The notes under the pieces: model-generated
The model's input: the letters and a program-made list of their open reading frames with translations, nothing else
Database searches by the model: none
What the model was told of the DNA's origin: nothing
Source: Glaciimonas sp. PAMC28666
GTDB taxonomy: Bacteria > Pseudomonadota > Gammaproteobacteria > Burkholderiales > Burkholderiaceae_D
DNA: 64,000 bases
Direction of reading: 5' to 3'
Assembly (NCBI RefSeq): GCF_016917355.1
Contig: NZ_CP070304.1
Coordinates: 310,001 to 374,000 of the forward strand
In this document: piece after piece, positions 7,691 to 17,194 of the stretch
Position numbering within the stretch: position 1 is the stretch's first letter
Layout: each line of letters opens with the position of its first letter
Position numbers and translations under genes: made by a program

Positions 7691-9607
7691 TCAGAGTTTC
7701 TGGTTCAGTTGTGCCAACTCGTATTGCTCACGGGCTATTTGTACAGAGGTTCGTGCCGAGACCTCTGGCACCGCAACCTCCCACCAACAGCCGCCGTCCT
7801 CTGTGGTGCGCTTTGGATCGGTATCGATGCAGACCAGGTAAGTGCGGTCGGCAGTACGCGCACGTTCCATTGCCGCTTCCAGTTCTGGAATGGTGCTGAC
7901 ATTTTCAGACAAAGCGCCTAACGATCTGGCGTGCATCGCAAAGTCGATGCGCGGCGCACCCAGCGCGCCTTGCAAGCAATCTTCCAGCATGTTGTTAAAC
8001 GGCGCGCCGCCGCACGCTTGCTGCAGACGATTGATGCAACCGTAACCGCGATTGTCGAGGACCACAATGATCAACTTTTTGTCCAGCATCACCGATGTCG
8101 CAATTTCGGAATTCATCATCAAGTAACTACCGTCACCGATCATGACAATAACCTCGCGGTCAGGCTTAGCCAATTTGACACCCAACGCCCCTGCAATCTC
8201 GTACCCCATGCAGGAATAACCATATTCGACGTGATAGCCGCCGGGGATTGCGGTGCGCCAGAGCTTGTGAAGTTCAGCCGGCAATGTGCCGGCGGCACAC
8301 ACCACGATATCGGTTACCGGTGAGGTCTTGCCAGAGCGTTGCACTGCACCGATCACTTCTCCATCGTAAGGTAGTGCAGGCAGCGGTAATTCACGCCGAT
8401 TGGTGATGCCGTTTACTGTGGCACGCCAAAACTGCGCTTGCTCGTTCGCCTCTACCGTCCACGCATCGCTGGCACGCCAGTCCTTAAGTCCCTCAGACAA
8501 AGCCGTTAATCCCAAACCGGCATCACACAAGAGGCCGGTTGCGTGCCATTTCATGGCATCGCCTGAATTAACATTAATGCTCACTAGCTTTGCTTGTGCA
8601 AATAATGAATGCGATCCGGTCGTAAAATCCTGTAAGCGGCTGCCAATTGCAATGACGACGTCGGCATGATCCGCCAAAGCGTTTGCTGCAGGTGAGCCGG
8701 TTACGCCCAACGCACCGAGTTGTAGCGGATGATCCCAAGCCAGTGCCCCCTTACCGGCCTGCGTTTCAGCCACCGGCACGCCATGGGTCTCGGTAAATTT
8801 GCGCAGCGCCTCCGTCGCGTTGCCGTACAAAACGCCACCGCCGGCGACGATGAGCGGTTGCCTGGCATTTTTCAACAACGCCATAGCCTCCTGCAATGCC
8901 TCCTCGGACGGCGGTTGTGCGTGAAACTTTACCGGTTTTGGTCTAAAAAAAGCTAACGGATAGTCGTACGCCATGGTCTGCACATCTTGCGGCAACGCCA
9001 ATGTGACCGGCCCGCATTGTGCTGCATCGGTCAGCACTTGAATCGCGCGCGGCAAAGCAGTCAATAATTGCTCAGGATAATAAATGCGATCAAAATAGCG
9101 CGATAGCGGCTTAAACGCATCGTTCACGGATACGCTGCCATCTTGAAAATTTTCAAGTTGTTGTAGCACCGGATCGGGTCGACGCGATACAAAAATATCT
9201 CCAGGCAGTAATAGCACCGGCAAACGGTTCACATGCGCCAATGCTGCCGCCGTAAGCAAATTGGTCGCACCGGGACCGATCGAACTGGTCACCGCCATCA
9301 TGCGGCGCCGCATATTGGCTTTGGCGTAGGCAATGGCGGCATGCGCCATCGCCTGCTCGTTATGTGCCCGATAGGTTGGTAACGCATCCCGATGCTGATA
9401 CAGCGCCTCTCCTAATCCGGCCACGTTGCCGTGGCCGAAAATGGCAAAAACACCACCAAAGAGTGGTTCTTCGCGGGTCTCGCCGATGGCGCTGATCGCG
9501 CTCGCATTCTGAAGCTCACTTCCCTCGACCGTCACGCGCAACGCTGCAAGATAGCGCACCAGCGCCTGCGCCATCGTCAGGCGAATTGTGCCGCTTCCGT
9601 TGCTCAT
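7691..9607 (-). CDS. iolD: 3D-(3,5/4)-trihydroxycyclohexane-1,2-dione hydrolase (ThDP-dependent)
   Basis: Thiamine diphosphate enzyme that opens the ring of trihydroxycyclohexanedione to 5-deoxy-glucuronate. It has 638 residues with the acetolactate-synthase-like three-domain layout: the N-terminal PYR domain with the conserved Glu region (FGHGNVAGLGEAL), the central domain, and the C-terminal PP domain with the ThDP/Mg motif near GDGSYLMMNSEIATS and the family insert YGCINRLQQACGG. Its start overlaps the stop of iolC by four bases (GCATGAGC), and iolE follows after 12 bases, so all are one operon. Confidence 0.95.
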   Translation of the reverse strand: MSNGSGTIRLTMAQALVRYLAALRVTVEGSELQNASAISAIGETREEPLFGGVFAIFGHGNVAGLGEALYQHRDALPTYRAHNEQAMAHAAIAYAKANMRRRMMAVTSSIGPGATNLLTAAALAHVNRLPVLLLPGDIFVSRRPDPVLQQLENFQDGSVSVNDAFKPLSRYFDRIYYPEQLLTALPRAIQVLTDAAQCGPVTLALPQDVQTMAYDYPLAFFRPKPVKFHAQPPSEEALQEAMALLKNARQPLIVAGGGVLYGNATEALRKFTETHGVPVAETQAGKGALAWDHPLQLGALGVTGSPAANALADHADVVIAIGSRLQDFTTGSHSLFAQAKLVSINVNSGDAMKWHATGLLCDAGLGLTALSEGLKDWRASDAWTVEANEQAQFWRATVNGITNRRELPLPALPYDGEVIGAVQRSGKTSPVTDIVVCAAGTLPAELHKLWRTAIPGGYHVEYGYSCMGYEIAGALGVKLAKPDREVIVMIGDGSYLMMNSEIATSVMLDKKLIIVVLDNRGYGCINRLQQACGGAPFNNMLEDCLQGALGAPRIDFAMHARSLGALSENVSTIPELEAAMERARTADRTYLVCIDTDPKRTTEDGGCWWEVAVPEVSARTSVQIAREQYELAQLNQKL

Positions 9608-11646
9608 GCTGGATGCTCCACATTTTTTGCTGATTTATTCGTACGACTATTCGTACGACTAATCGCACCAGTATTCGCACGAGTAATCGCACCACCGCGT
9701 CCACGCTCACGGCTTTCTTGCCAAACACCAATGAGCTGTTCAAAGGTCGTCCTCAGTGCGGCAATTAAGGTCGCGTCATCAATCTCGCCTTGTAACCAAC
9801 GGCGCGCCGGCGCATGAAAAATTGTGCGCCCAACCATAAAACCGCGGCAGGTTTTGCTGTCCTTTGATGCGAGAAAACCCGCCGCCAGTTGGTCTACTGA
9901 CGCACTTAATCCCAATAAGACTACGCCGCGGCAATAGGGATCACGCTCGGCGATCAAATTATCGATCCCGGTCCATTGGGCGGCGGACATTGACTCCAGC
10001 TTCCACCACTCCGGATAGATACCAAGGTTGTATAGTCGCTTGAGCGCTCGCAAGACCGTATTATCCGCAGCTGGCAGCGTTTTAGGCGGAATGATCTCCA
10101 ACAACAATTCGTGACCGCTAACCTGCACGGCGTCATACAGCGCCCGTATTTGCGCCTCTTGTTCCAGGCGATTTTCGACCGCGTCGTCCGGGTGCAATTG
10201 CACCAGGCACTTGACGACATGCTCCTTCGGCCAGCTAATCAAATGAGAACCAATCGAACGGCCATAATCAAATTGAAGCGGATTCGACAACGGCAGCTCA
10301 ACCGTGCGACCGACCCACCAGCCGCGGCCGGTGGCCGCATTCAAGGCGTCCTGACCATAACGATCGTCGATCAGTACCCCAATCTTGCCTTGTAGTTGCA
10401 ACCCTTGTTCAGTCTCTGCTACAGCCTTGACCATTAAACATTTCAGCGCAGTGACACGAGACTCCGAAACACCGCTTTCACGCGCCAGTTCAAAAAACTG
10501 GTTACGGTGATCGAACGCAAAGACATTCACTTCGTCCCAGGATGGACGCGGTGCCGAGACCCGATGCAAGCGTGTCAGATGCGCGTCCAGATCTGGTCGC
10601 TGCAGACGTTCACTGTTCGCCAGAAAATACTCCAGCTCAAGCGGCGTCGGCATTGCCGGTGCACAAGCATGGCGCGAAACAACCAAAGCCCCGCATGCAT
10701 TCGCGAGACGACAGCAGGTTTCATCGTTGGCCTCGGTTAGCCATCCTTTCAGAAAGCCGGATATAAAAGCGTCTCCCGCACCCAACACGTTCAACACTTC
10801 AACCTGCACCCCCTGGTAATTGAACGCAGCGTCGAGACTGATCGGCACTTCCCCGTAGATGACTGCACAGCCCAGAGGTCCGCGTTTGACGACCAAGATG
10901 GCTTTGCTGACAGCGCGCACTGCCTGAAGAGAGGTGACAATATCCGCACCGCCCCCGGCGATCATAAATTCTTCTTCAGTACCAACTACCAAATCGAACT
11001 TCGGTAAGATACCTTGCAAATGGGCGGTCACACTATGGTCTGCGATGAAGCGGGTTTCGCCATCGCCTCTGGCGGTCAAACCCCATAACACCGGACGGTA
11101 ATCAATATCCAGCACGGTGCGCACGTTGTGGCGATGCGCGTACTCCAGTGCCCTGCAACTGGCGCGATGCACTTTTTCGGTAGAGAAGTGGGTTCCGGTA
11201 ATCAATAATGCTTTGCTCGAAGCAATGAAATTTTCATCGATGTCATCTTCTGAAATAGCCATATCGGCACAATTCTCCCGATAAAAGATGAGCGGAAAAG
11301 TGTCTTTGTCTTTCAGTCCCAACATGACCAGTGCCGTCAGCCGGTCAGGATCGATTTTAATCTGGCTGACATCACACCCTTCTGCGGTGAGTGCATTGAT
11401 TAAAAACTGTCCATTGTGCTCATTGCCAACGCGTGCGATCATGGCCGATTTCAAGCCTAACCGGGCGCAACCAAAAGCAATATTGGCCGATGATCCGCCC
11501 AGGTATTTAGCAAAGCTGGTGACGTCCTCAAGGCGTGCGCCAATTTGTTGCGCATACAGGTCTACGCCGAGGCGGCCCAGACAAACGATATCGCGTGATC
11601 GATCTGCCACGAACAGGCTAGCCGATGGTTTTAATGATGTAGTCAT
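9604..11646 (-). CDS. iolC: Fused 5-dehydro-2-deoxygluconokinase / DUF2090 aldolase-like protein
   Basis: The N-terminal half (about residues 15-330) is a PfkB-family sugar kinase that phosphorylates 2-deoxy-5-keto-gluconate. It shows GRLGVDLYAQQIG, the GGSSANIAFG substrate segment and the anion-hole motif NVLGAGDAFISG. The C-terminal half (about 345-650) is the DUF2090 domain, a TIM barrel believed to supply the aldolase step that other organisms assign to IolJ; no separate iolJ is seen here. The start is set at ATG 11646 because AGGAA lies six bases upstream; a GTG at 11652 would sit against that site. The last 30 residues are a low-complexity Thr/Asn/Arg tail from five degenerate 12-bp repeats (9637-9696). 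The fusion is standard in Proteobacteria. Confidence 0.93.
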   Translation of the reverse strand: MTTSLKPSASLFVADRSRDIVCLGRLGVDLYAQQIGARLEDVTSFAKYLGGSSANIAFGCARLGLKSAMIARVGNEHNGQFLINALTAEGCDVSQIKIDPDRLTALVMLGLKDKDTFPLIFYRENCADMAISEDDIDENFIASSKALLITGTHFSTEKVHRASCRALEYAHRHNVRTVLDIDYRPVLWGLTARGDGETRFIADHSVTAHLQGILPKFDLVVGTEEEFMIAGGGADIVTSLQAVRAVSKAILVVKRGPLGCAVIYGEVPISLDAAFNYQGVQVEVLNVLGAGDAFISGFLKGWLTEANDETCCRLANACGALVVSRHACAPAMPTPLELEYFLANSERLQRPDLDAHLTRLHRVSAPRPSWDEVNVFAFDHRNQFFELARESGVSESRVTALKCLMVKAVAETEQGLQLQGKIGVLIDDRYGQDALNAATGRGWWVGRTVELPLSNPLQFDYGRSIGSHLISWPKEHVVKCLVQLHPDDAVENRLEQEAQIRALYDAVQVSGHELLLEIIPPKTLPAADNTVLRALKRLYNLGIYPEWWKLESMSAAQWTGIDNLIAERDPYCRGVVLLGLSASVDQLAAGFLASKDSKTCRGFMVGRTIFHAPARRWLQGEIDDATLIAALRTTFEQLIGVWQESRERGRGGAITRANTGAISRTNSRTNKSAKNVEHPA
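9637..9696 (+). repeat. 12-bp degenerate tandem repeat in the 3' end of iolC
   Basis: Five units of 12 bp; the first two (ATTCGTACGACT) are identical and the other three differ at two to four positions. They encode the Thr/Asn/Arg/Ser-rich C-terminal tail of IolC. Confidence 0.85.
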
Positions 11647-11658
11647 GAACACTTCCTC

Positions 11659-12441
11659 TTAAATCCTGATGCCATCAAGTTGATTCATCAGCGTCTGCAT
11701 CTCTGCACCACCCGCCATCATGTCCAGCACCGCGTCCTTGGACACTGTATCTTTGGTGAATGTCCCCATCGATTTGCCGCGATTAAGCAAAGTAAATGAA
11801 TCGCCGATGGGATAAGCGTGATGGACATTGTGGGTAATAAAAATCACCGAGATGCCGCGCTCTCGCGCTGTATGAATCAGTTTCAGGACATTGAACGACT
11901 GCTTTACGCCAAGCGCAGCAGTTGGCTCATCAAGGATCAGCACCCGCGCCCCGAAGTGAATAGCCCGAGCGATCGCCAGGCATTGCTTCTCTCCGCCGGA
12001 CATGGTGCCAATGGCATGGTGCGGATCGCGCACCATAATGCCCATTTCGGCAAGCTTGTCGCTGGCGGTTTTGGCCGCATATTTCAAATCCATCACTGTG
12101 ATGCCAAACACTTTTTTCGTCGGTTCGCGTCCCATGAAAAAATTTCGCGCCACCGAAAGAAGCGGCACCAGGGCCAGATCCTGGTAAACGGTGGCGACTC
12201 CGACATCCAACGCCTCTTTAGGCGAATTGAAGGAAACTTCCTTGCCATCGACCAGATATTGTCCTTCAGAAGGTTTATGCACACCGGCGAGGGTTTTGAT
12301 GAGCGTCGATTTCCCTGCTCCGTTATCGCCCAGCAAACAATGTACCTCACCTTTTTTCAAGCGTAGAGTGACATTTTGCAATGCGATCACCGAGCCAAAA
12401 AATTTGCTGACATTTTCTAACGCAAGAATAGTGTCACTCAT
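11659..12441 (-). CDS. Sugar (inositol) ABC importer, ATP-binding subunit
   Basis: Energises uptake at the inner membrane. The single-domain ATPase has 260 residues, half the size of the double-domain RbsA/IatA type. It has Walker A GDNGAGKST, signature MSGGEKQCLAIARA, Walker B VLILDEPTAAL and the switch His in FITHNVHHA. It lies between the permease (two-base gap) and iolC (12-base gap). The substrate is inferred from its place inside the iol operon; inositol stereoisomers are the likely cargo. Confidence 0.88.
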   Translation of the reverse strand: MSDTILALENVSKFFGSVIALQNVTLRLKKGEVHCLLGDNGAGKSTLIKTLAGVHKPSEGQYLVDGKEVSFNSPKEALDVGVATVYQDLALVPLLSVARNFFMGREPTKKVFGITVMDLKYAAKTASDKLAEMGIMVRDPHHAIGTMSGGEKQCLAIARAIHFGARVLILDEPTAALGVKQSFNVLKLIHTARERGISVIFITHNVHHAYPIGDSFTLLNRGKSMGTFTKDTVSKDAVLDMMAGGAEMQTLMNQLDGIRI

Positions 12442-12443
12442 GA

Positions 12444-13616
12444 TTACCTCGCCTCCGTCACGCGACGGCGGACATAGTTATTAAACAGAACCGCGACCAG
12501 CAACATGACGCCGAGAAAAACGCGGAACCAGTCTGAGTTTAGATTAGTGTAGGAGATGCCTATTTGAACCACCCCGAAAATAAGTGCCCCAAAGCAGGCA
12601 CCGATGACCGAGCCGTAACCGCCTGTTAATAACGCGCCGCCGATGACGGCCGCGATGATGGCTTCAAACTCTTTTTGCAGGCCACGGTCGGCAGCTGCAG
12701 ATCCGACGTCGGCGACCTGAAGCACTGCGAAAAGGCAGGCGCAGAAAGCGGTAAAAACAAATAAGGAAATTTTGACGCGTCGGACCGGCACGCCGACATT
12801 CTTTGCGGCATTCGCATCGCCGCCCACCGCAAATATCCAGTTACCGAAGCGTGTTCTTGCCAATACGAAGCTCGCCACGATTGCCAACACCGCCCACCAG
12901 ACGATCACCTTGGGAATCCCTGCCACTATCGGCGCTCCGGCGTCGCTGGCGGCAATCCAGCCGTGACTCGCCATTGCGCGGAACAATCCGTTTCCAACGG
13001 TACCGCTAAACAACAAGCTGCCCAGCCAATCTTTGGCAGCATATTCACCGACCCCGCTGACAATAGTGCGATTGGCGAACATGATAGAAAGCGCCAGCGT
13101 CAAGCCACGTAAAATAAATAAAAACGCTAATGTGACAATAAAGGACGGCAAGCGGGTCTTGATCACCAAATAGCCATTCAACCAGCCGAGTGCCATTGAG
13201 CCCGCAAAAGCGAATACCACTGCGAGCCAGAATGGCCAGTGAAAATAGACGGTGGGAATCGCCACCATCATTCCTGCAAAACCGATCATTGAGCCTATCG
13301 ACAAATCGAATTCGCCAGCGATCATGAGCATGCAAGCACCGATAGCGATCAAGCCAAGATAGGCAGCAACCTGCATCCAATTGACGATACCATCCAGATT
13401 GAACATCCCGGAATCGCCTGCCGTTAACGCAAAAATAAGGAACACCAACACGACGCCTGCCAAAGAGGCAAATTCAGGGCGGCCTAAAAAGCGTTTCAGA
13501 CCACCTTCTGAACGTACCCGCTCATCTTGGCTAGCGGCCTTGTTAGCCTTCATTTTGGGGCACGATCCGCCACTGACAGGCGTGACTTTCTCAGCATGTA
13601 CGCTATGTGAACTCAT
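12444..13616 (-). CDS. Sugar (inositol) ABC importer, permease subunit
   Basis: Inner-membrane permease of the RbsC/BPD_transp_2 family with about nine to ten hydrophobic segments beginning at ASLAGVVLVFLIFALTAG. The EAA-type loop region with FDLSIGSMIGFAGMM and the C-terminal GVPVRRVKISLFVFTAFCACLFAVL and VIGGALLTGGYGSVIGACFGALIFG are typical of this family. The start is set at ATG 13616 (MSSHSVHAE) because CAGGAG precedes it by eight bases; the frame stays open to 13697 without a better site. The first 60 residues are hydrophilic and unusually long for the family. Confidence 0.88.
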   Translation of the reverse strand: MSSHSVHAEKVTPVSGGSCPKMKANKAASQDERVRSEGGLKRFLGRPEFASLAGVVLVFLIFALTAGDSGMFNLDGIVNWMQVAAYLGLIAIGACMLMIAGEFDLSIGSMIGFAGMMVAIPTVYFHWPFWLAVVFAFAGSMALGWLNGYLVIKTRLPSFIVTLAFLFILRGLTLALSIMFANRTIVSGVGEYAAKDWLGSLLFSGTVGNGLFRAMASHGWIAASDAGAPIVAGIPKVIVWWAVLAIVASFVLARTRFGNWIFAVGGDANAAKNVGVPVRRVKISLFVFTAFCACLFAVLQVADVGSAAADRGLQKEFEAIIAAVIGGALLTGGYGSVIGACFGALIFGVVQIGISYTNLNSDWFRVFLGVMLLVAVLFNNYVRRRVTEAR

Positions 13617-13810
13617 GAAATATCTCCTGCCTATTTGCTTATTTTGATTCTTTTGATTATTCACTAGTGCTGGTCCGTGCCCGATGCCGAGATGCACGCC
13701 GTCACTTTTTTAAATCCCGTCAAACTGTCATTTGGCCGCCCACTTGCACGCTAGACAAAACGCACAATAGCGGGCGGTCACAAACACCTGATGAAGCGGT
13801 AGAAGAGTGC

Positions 13811-14854
13811 TTAACGATATTGACCAGCGTATTTGAGTACCTTACCGATATTGTCTTTGGTAATGTAGCCAGGCCCCGAACTGATGTCACGCGGTCCATA
13901 AATTGGTGTCAGGCCGTACTCTGCAAGACGCGCCTGAAACTTTGGATTCGCCTTCAGTTTGGCTTGTATTGTCGCTATATCGGTTGTCTTGGATTGCGTC
14001 ACGATTGCCAACACAGCAACCGGGATATATCCCTGCAGATAGGGCTGCTGATCAATCGCAAACTGCACCGAGCCATCCTGGATGCCTTTGGCAATTTCAT
14101 CGGACAAATCAAACGTGGCAAACCACATTTTTCCTTTAAGGCCCATTTTTTGCAATGCACGCAAGCTTGGGCCCGCAGAATCAGGACCGAGCGCCAATAC
14201 TGCTTGGGTGCCAGGATTGTTGCGTAAATAGGCAGAAACTTTGCTCTCTATACCGGTTGGATCCTGACCCGCATCAAGCGTTGCTTTTTTATAGTCAACG
14301 CCAATCGCGTCAGCAAAACCACGGCAACGCTCGAACGAGGATGGATTGGTCGCGTAGTGATTGACGCACAAGAACGATTTGATTCCAGCCGCCTTGGCCT
14401 TCTCGCCGGTACCTTTGCCAGCCTCATATTCAGGTTGACCCACGTGCATAATCGCACCCAGCTCTTCGCTTTGCTGCTGCGTTCCGGAATTGATGGTGAC
14501 CAATGGAATTTTCTTGGCTGTGACGGTTTCCATCGATTTTTTTAACACACTGAAATCAGCAATACTGACAATTACACCGTCATAATGACGGGCTGCCGCT
14601 TGCTCGATCAAACGCGACATATCAGCCAGATCGCCATTCGGCGGATTGCGATAGTCAACGGTGACGTTAAAATCTTCACCCGCTTGTTTAATGGCATTCT
14701 TAATGGTGTTCCACCAGGAATCAGAATCCGGCGCATGACTAATAAGGACAAATTTTTCACTCGCTGCGTACGCGATATTCACGGATACCGCTGACATCGC
14801 CAAGGTAGCGATCATCAAGGCCTTGAAAAGCCGTTTGGATCTATAAAGTTGCAT
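13811..14854 (-). CDS. Sugar (inositol) ABC importer, periplasmic binding protein
   Basis: Type I periplasmic binding protein (Peripla_BP_4, RbsB-like) of 347 residues that captures the substrate for the permease and ATPase downstream. Residues 1-30 are a signal peptide with a cleavage site after NIAYA. The mature start KFVLISHAPDSDSWWNTIKNAIKQA, the PPNGDLADMSRLIEQA hinge/ligand segment, VLALGPDSAGPSLRALQ and FAIDQQPYLQGYIPVAVLAI follow the family pattern. It is the first gene of the leftward iol operon, and the gap to the permease is 194 bp, longer than the others, as often seen after an abundant binding protein. Confidence 0.9.
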   Translation of the reverse strand: MQLYRSKRLFKALMIATLAMSAVSVNIAYAASEKFVLISHAPDSDSWWNTIKNAIKQAGEDFNVTVDYRNPPNGDLADMSRLIEQAAARHYDGVIVSIADFSVLKKSMETVTAKKIPLVTINSGTQQQSEELGAIMHVGQPEYEAGKGTGEKAKAAGIKSFLCVNHYATNPSSFERCRGFADAIGVDYKKATLDAGQDPTGIESKVSAYLRNNPGTQAVLALGPDSAGPSLRALQKMGLKGKMWFATFDLSDEIAKGIQDGSVQFAIDQQPYLQGYIPVAVLAIVTQSKTTDIATIQAKLKANPKFQARLAEYGLTPIYGPRDISSGPGYITKDNIGKVLKYAGQYR

Positions 14855-15014
14855 TTTATCTCCGATTTTATTTTGCCCGGACTATGAGGTACGGTACGTG
14901 GTGCGGTCCGCTCGTATTTCACTTGCATCATCGCGCTAACATCTCGCTGACCGGCACTAAACAATAGAACAAGCGAGACTGGAATGCAACTTTCTTTTCA
15001 AAGTATTTTTATTT

Positions 15015-15030
15015 AGAATTTAATTTCTAA
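15015..15030 (+). promoter_or_regulatory. Candidate IolR/RpiR operator, copy 1
   Basis: TTAGAA-TTTAAT-TTCTAA centred near 15021 (15013-15030) has perfect six-base inverted arms around a six-base centre. The core GAA-N6-TTC fits the GGAA-N6-TTCC type of site described for rhizobial IolR, an RpiR-family repressor. The 14 bases GAATTTAATTTCTA recur exactly at 18266-18279 upstream of iolG. Not tested. Confidence 0.5.
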
Positions 15031-15052
15031 TTAATGAGACTTTCTTTATAAT
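15024..15052 (+). promoter_or_regulatory. Candidate promoter of the rpiR-type regulator
   Basis: A perfect TATAAT at 15047-15052 with a poor -35 (TTTCTA, 15024-15029) 17 bp upstream. The candidate operator overlaps the -35, which would suit autoregulation. The leader would be about 135 nt. Confidence 0.4.
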
Positions 15053-15150
15053 GACCTTGATGGCAAATATCGGGTAGCCGTCAATTAGAATTGGGGGTAG
15101 GAAAAATAGTTATGACGACATTACTTATCATCGCTGCCGTCGATAGGATA

Positions 15151-15177
15151 TTTTTTTTGTAAATCCTACAAAAAAAA
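15151..15177 (+). other. Perfect A/T-rich inverted repeat in the leader of the regulator gene
   Basis: TTTTTTTTGTA, five-base loop AATCC, TACAAAAAAAA: an 11-bp perfect stem ending 19 bases before the ATG. It is not a normal terminator because the U-run is on the 5' arm. It could be a second operator or a leader hairpin near the ribosome site (ACGAGGAA, 15183-15190). Nothing else is seen in the 14855-15196 gap beyond the operator and promoter listed. Confidence 0.6.
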
Positions 15178-15196
15178 GATACAACGAGGAAACACC

Positions 15197-16066
15197 ATGG
15201 TGGAAACTGCTACAGTTGATCAACTGATGCTGCAAATTGCGGATAAATACGCCACGCTTTCCAAGCAATTGAAAATTATTGCCAAGTACGTCGAACAGCA
15301 TCGCACGAGCTTGATGTTAGAGCGCATTAGCGATATTGCAGAACATTGTGATGTCCAACCGTCGGCGATCGTGCGCTTTGCCAAACAGTTTGGATTTAGC
15401 GGCTTTAGTGAAATGCAAGCCGTGTTTAGGGATGCTTACACGGCGCAAACCGGACCGTCCCCAAACTATCAACAACGTATTCGCAAACTGATCGAAACCA
15501 AAACTTCACCACTTCCCAGTGGTGCGATGGCTCGCGAATTCATCGATGCAAGTCGCAGTGGCCTCGACGAATTATTAGATGGCTTTGACGAAGCACGATT
15601 CGAAGACGCAGTAAAGCTTCTACATAAAGCTGAGAATATTTATGTCATCGGCGTGCGTCGCTCTTTTCCTATCGCGGCCTATATTGTCTACGCGCTGCAA
15701 CACACCAATAAACGTGTCCATATGTTGTCGGGCCTGGGCGGAATGTTCCGGGAGCAAGTTCGCAGCATCGGCAAAAACGATGTAATGATCGCTATTAGCT
15801 TTACGCCCTATGGGAAAGAGACCCAGGCTTGCGTGCGCCTGGCGCAGCACCATCAGGCAAAGACCCTGGTTATCACGGATAGCCAGTTAAGCCCGCTTGC
15901 GAAACATGCTACGGTCGCATTGACAGTCAAGGAAGGCAGTGCATTTGCCTTCCGCTCCCTCACCAATGCGATGTGTTTGTGTCAGGCGTTATTTATTGCT
16001 TTGGCTTATCGGCTCGAATTGAATGTGGAGGAAGTCAATGTCATTGAAGGTTATGACGATCAATAG
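15197..16066 (+). CDS. RpiR-family transcriptional regulator, probable inositol repressor
   Basis: A 289-residue DNA-binding regulator with an N-terminal RpiR helix-turn-helix (about 1-80, with LERISDIAEHCDVQPSAIVRFAKQFGFSGFSEMQAVFRD) and a C-terminal SIS sugar-phosphate domain (about 125-260, with NIYVIGVRRSFPIAAYIVYAL and KNDVMIAISFTPYGKETQACVRLA). It is the only plus-strand gene in the iol locus and is divergent from the ABC importer. In rhizobia and other Proteobacteria an RpiR-type IolR controls inositol genes and responds to a pathway intermediate. By analogy this protein probably controls both flanking iol units; that is inferred from position and from the shared GAA-N6-TTC elements. 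Confidence 0.88.
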   Translation: MVETATVDQLMLQIADKYATLSKQLKIIAKYVEQHRTSLMLERISDIAEHCDVQPSAIVRFAKQFGFSGFSEMQAVFRDAYTAQTGPSPNYQQRIRKLIETKTSPLPSGAMAREFIDASRSGLDELLDGFDEARFEDAVKLLHKAENIYVIGVRRSFPIAAYIVYALQHTNKRVHMLSGLGGMFREQVRSIGKNDVMIAISFTPYGKETQACVRLAQHHQAKTLVITDSQLSPLAKHATVALTVKEGSAFAFRSLTNAMCLCQALFIALAYRLELNVEEVNVIEGYDDQ

Positions 16067-16124
16067 CACGCGGCTTGCCGGCTTCTCGATTGTTACCATG
16101 ATCAGGTTTAAGCAACGCCACTGA

Positions 16125-16169
16125 CGTCCGCTCCGCGCTATTCTGTGCGCTTCGGCGGACGAGTTTTTT
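16125..16169 (+). terminator. Rho-independent terminator after the rpiR-type gene
   Basis: CGTCCG (16125-16130) pairs with CGGACG (16156-16161), with an inner GCGC/GCGC pairing, followed by TTTTTT (16164-16169). The T-run overlaps the stop codon of the convergent dehydrogenase. Confidence 0.85.
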
Positions 16170-17194
16170 CACAAGACAACTGGTAACTTCGATAGCAACG
16201 ATTCGCGCAAGGCAATGCCGATTCGCGTTGCTTCTGTCGCATCATCAAGCGTCAGACTTAATGGCTGCCGATTCTGGATAGCGGCGATAAAATAGGTCGC
16301 TTCGGTCAAAAAAGCATCTTGAAAACGATCGAAGAAACTGGGCGTGCAGGTATTGCGAATCCCCGAGGCGTCTGCAATTTCCACGCGATTCTGGCGCGGA
16401 TTGCGCCCCACAGTCAAGCGCCCTGCCGTACCGGTAATTTCGGTGACTGTCTCATGTCCGTGCGGCATCGTGCGCGAAGCATAAAACGTCGCAATGCAGC
16501 CGTTCTCGAACTCACAAATTGCGACACCATTGTCGACGTCTCCACAGGCAACCAATGCAGTATGGACCGCAATAGTGCCACTGGCAAAGACCCGGACCGG
16601 CTTAGGATTTCCCAACATCCAGCGTGCCAGATCGATGTCATGCACACTGCAATCGAGAAAAATGCCGCCACTGGTAGGTGCGAATTTAACGAAGAAACCG
16701 TCAGGATCCAGCTGGTCGCAGGTCTGTGAATACACCATAAACGGCTGGCCGATGCTACCGGACTGAATTCTTCGGTAGGCATCCTGATAGCTGGCATCGA
16801 AACGTCGCACAAAGCCGATCATGACCTTGAGATGCGGATGCAACGCCGCCTCCGCATTCACGCGCAGACAGTCTTCAAGATCCAGCGATAATGGCTTCTC
16901 GCAAAACACGTGCTTACCGGCACGCAGTGCCTGAATAATTTGCTGCGGATGCAGGGATGTCGGCGTCACCAAAAACACGATATCAAGTCCGGCGTGCGCT
17001 AGCAAAGCCTCATAATCGCTGTACAGGCTATCGATTCCCAGCGCCTCCTTCGCCCATGTCAACTCGCTTTCAAGCGGACTGCAAGCGGCCACTAAAATTG
17101 CGCCGGGAACGTGCCGCATCAGGTTCTCAGCATGGCGCCTTCCAAGTCGACCGAGGCCGGCGATTCCAACTTTTAATGACCTTTGGGCGCTCAT
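16169..17194 (-). CDS. Gfo/Idh/MocA dehydrogenase, probable inositol (myo- or scyllo-) dehydrogenase
   Basis: NAD(P)-dependent oxidoreductase of 341 residues. It has a Rossmann start VGIAGLGRLGRRHAENL, the family EKPLSLDL loop (KHVFCEKP, with the Lys of the catalytic set) and the inositol-dehydrogenase segment GGIFLDCSVHDIDLARWMLG, containing the catalytic Asp and His. It overlaps the stop-start of the upstream dehydrogenase (ATGA). Two such enzymes side by side suggest the pair handles different inositol isomers, for example myo- and scyllo-inositol, or different cofactors. Sequence alone does not say which is which. Confidence 0.85.
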   Translation of the reverse strand: MSAQRSLKVGIAGLGRLGRRHAENLMRHVPGAILVAACSPLESELTWAKEALGIDSLYSDYEALLAHAGLDIVFLVTPTSLHPQQIIQALRAGKHVFCEKPLSLDLEDCLRVNAEAALHPHLKVMIGFVRRFDASYQDAYRRIQSGSIGQPFMVYSQTCDQLDPDGFFVKFAPTSGGIFLDCSVHDIDLARWMLGNPKPVRVFASGTIAVHTALVACGDVDNGVAICEFENGCIATFYASRTMPHGHETVTEITGTAGRLTVGRNPRQNRVEIADASGIRNTCTPSFFDRFQDAFLTEATYFIAAIQNRQPLSLTLDDATEATRIGIALRESLLSKLPVVL

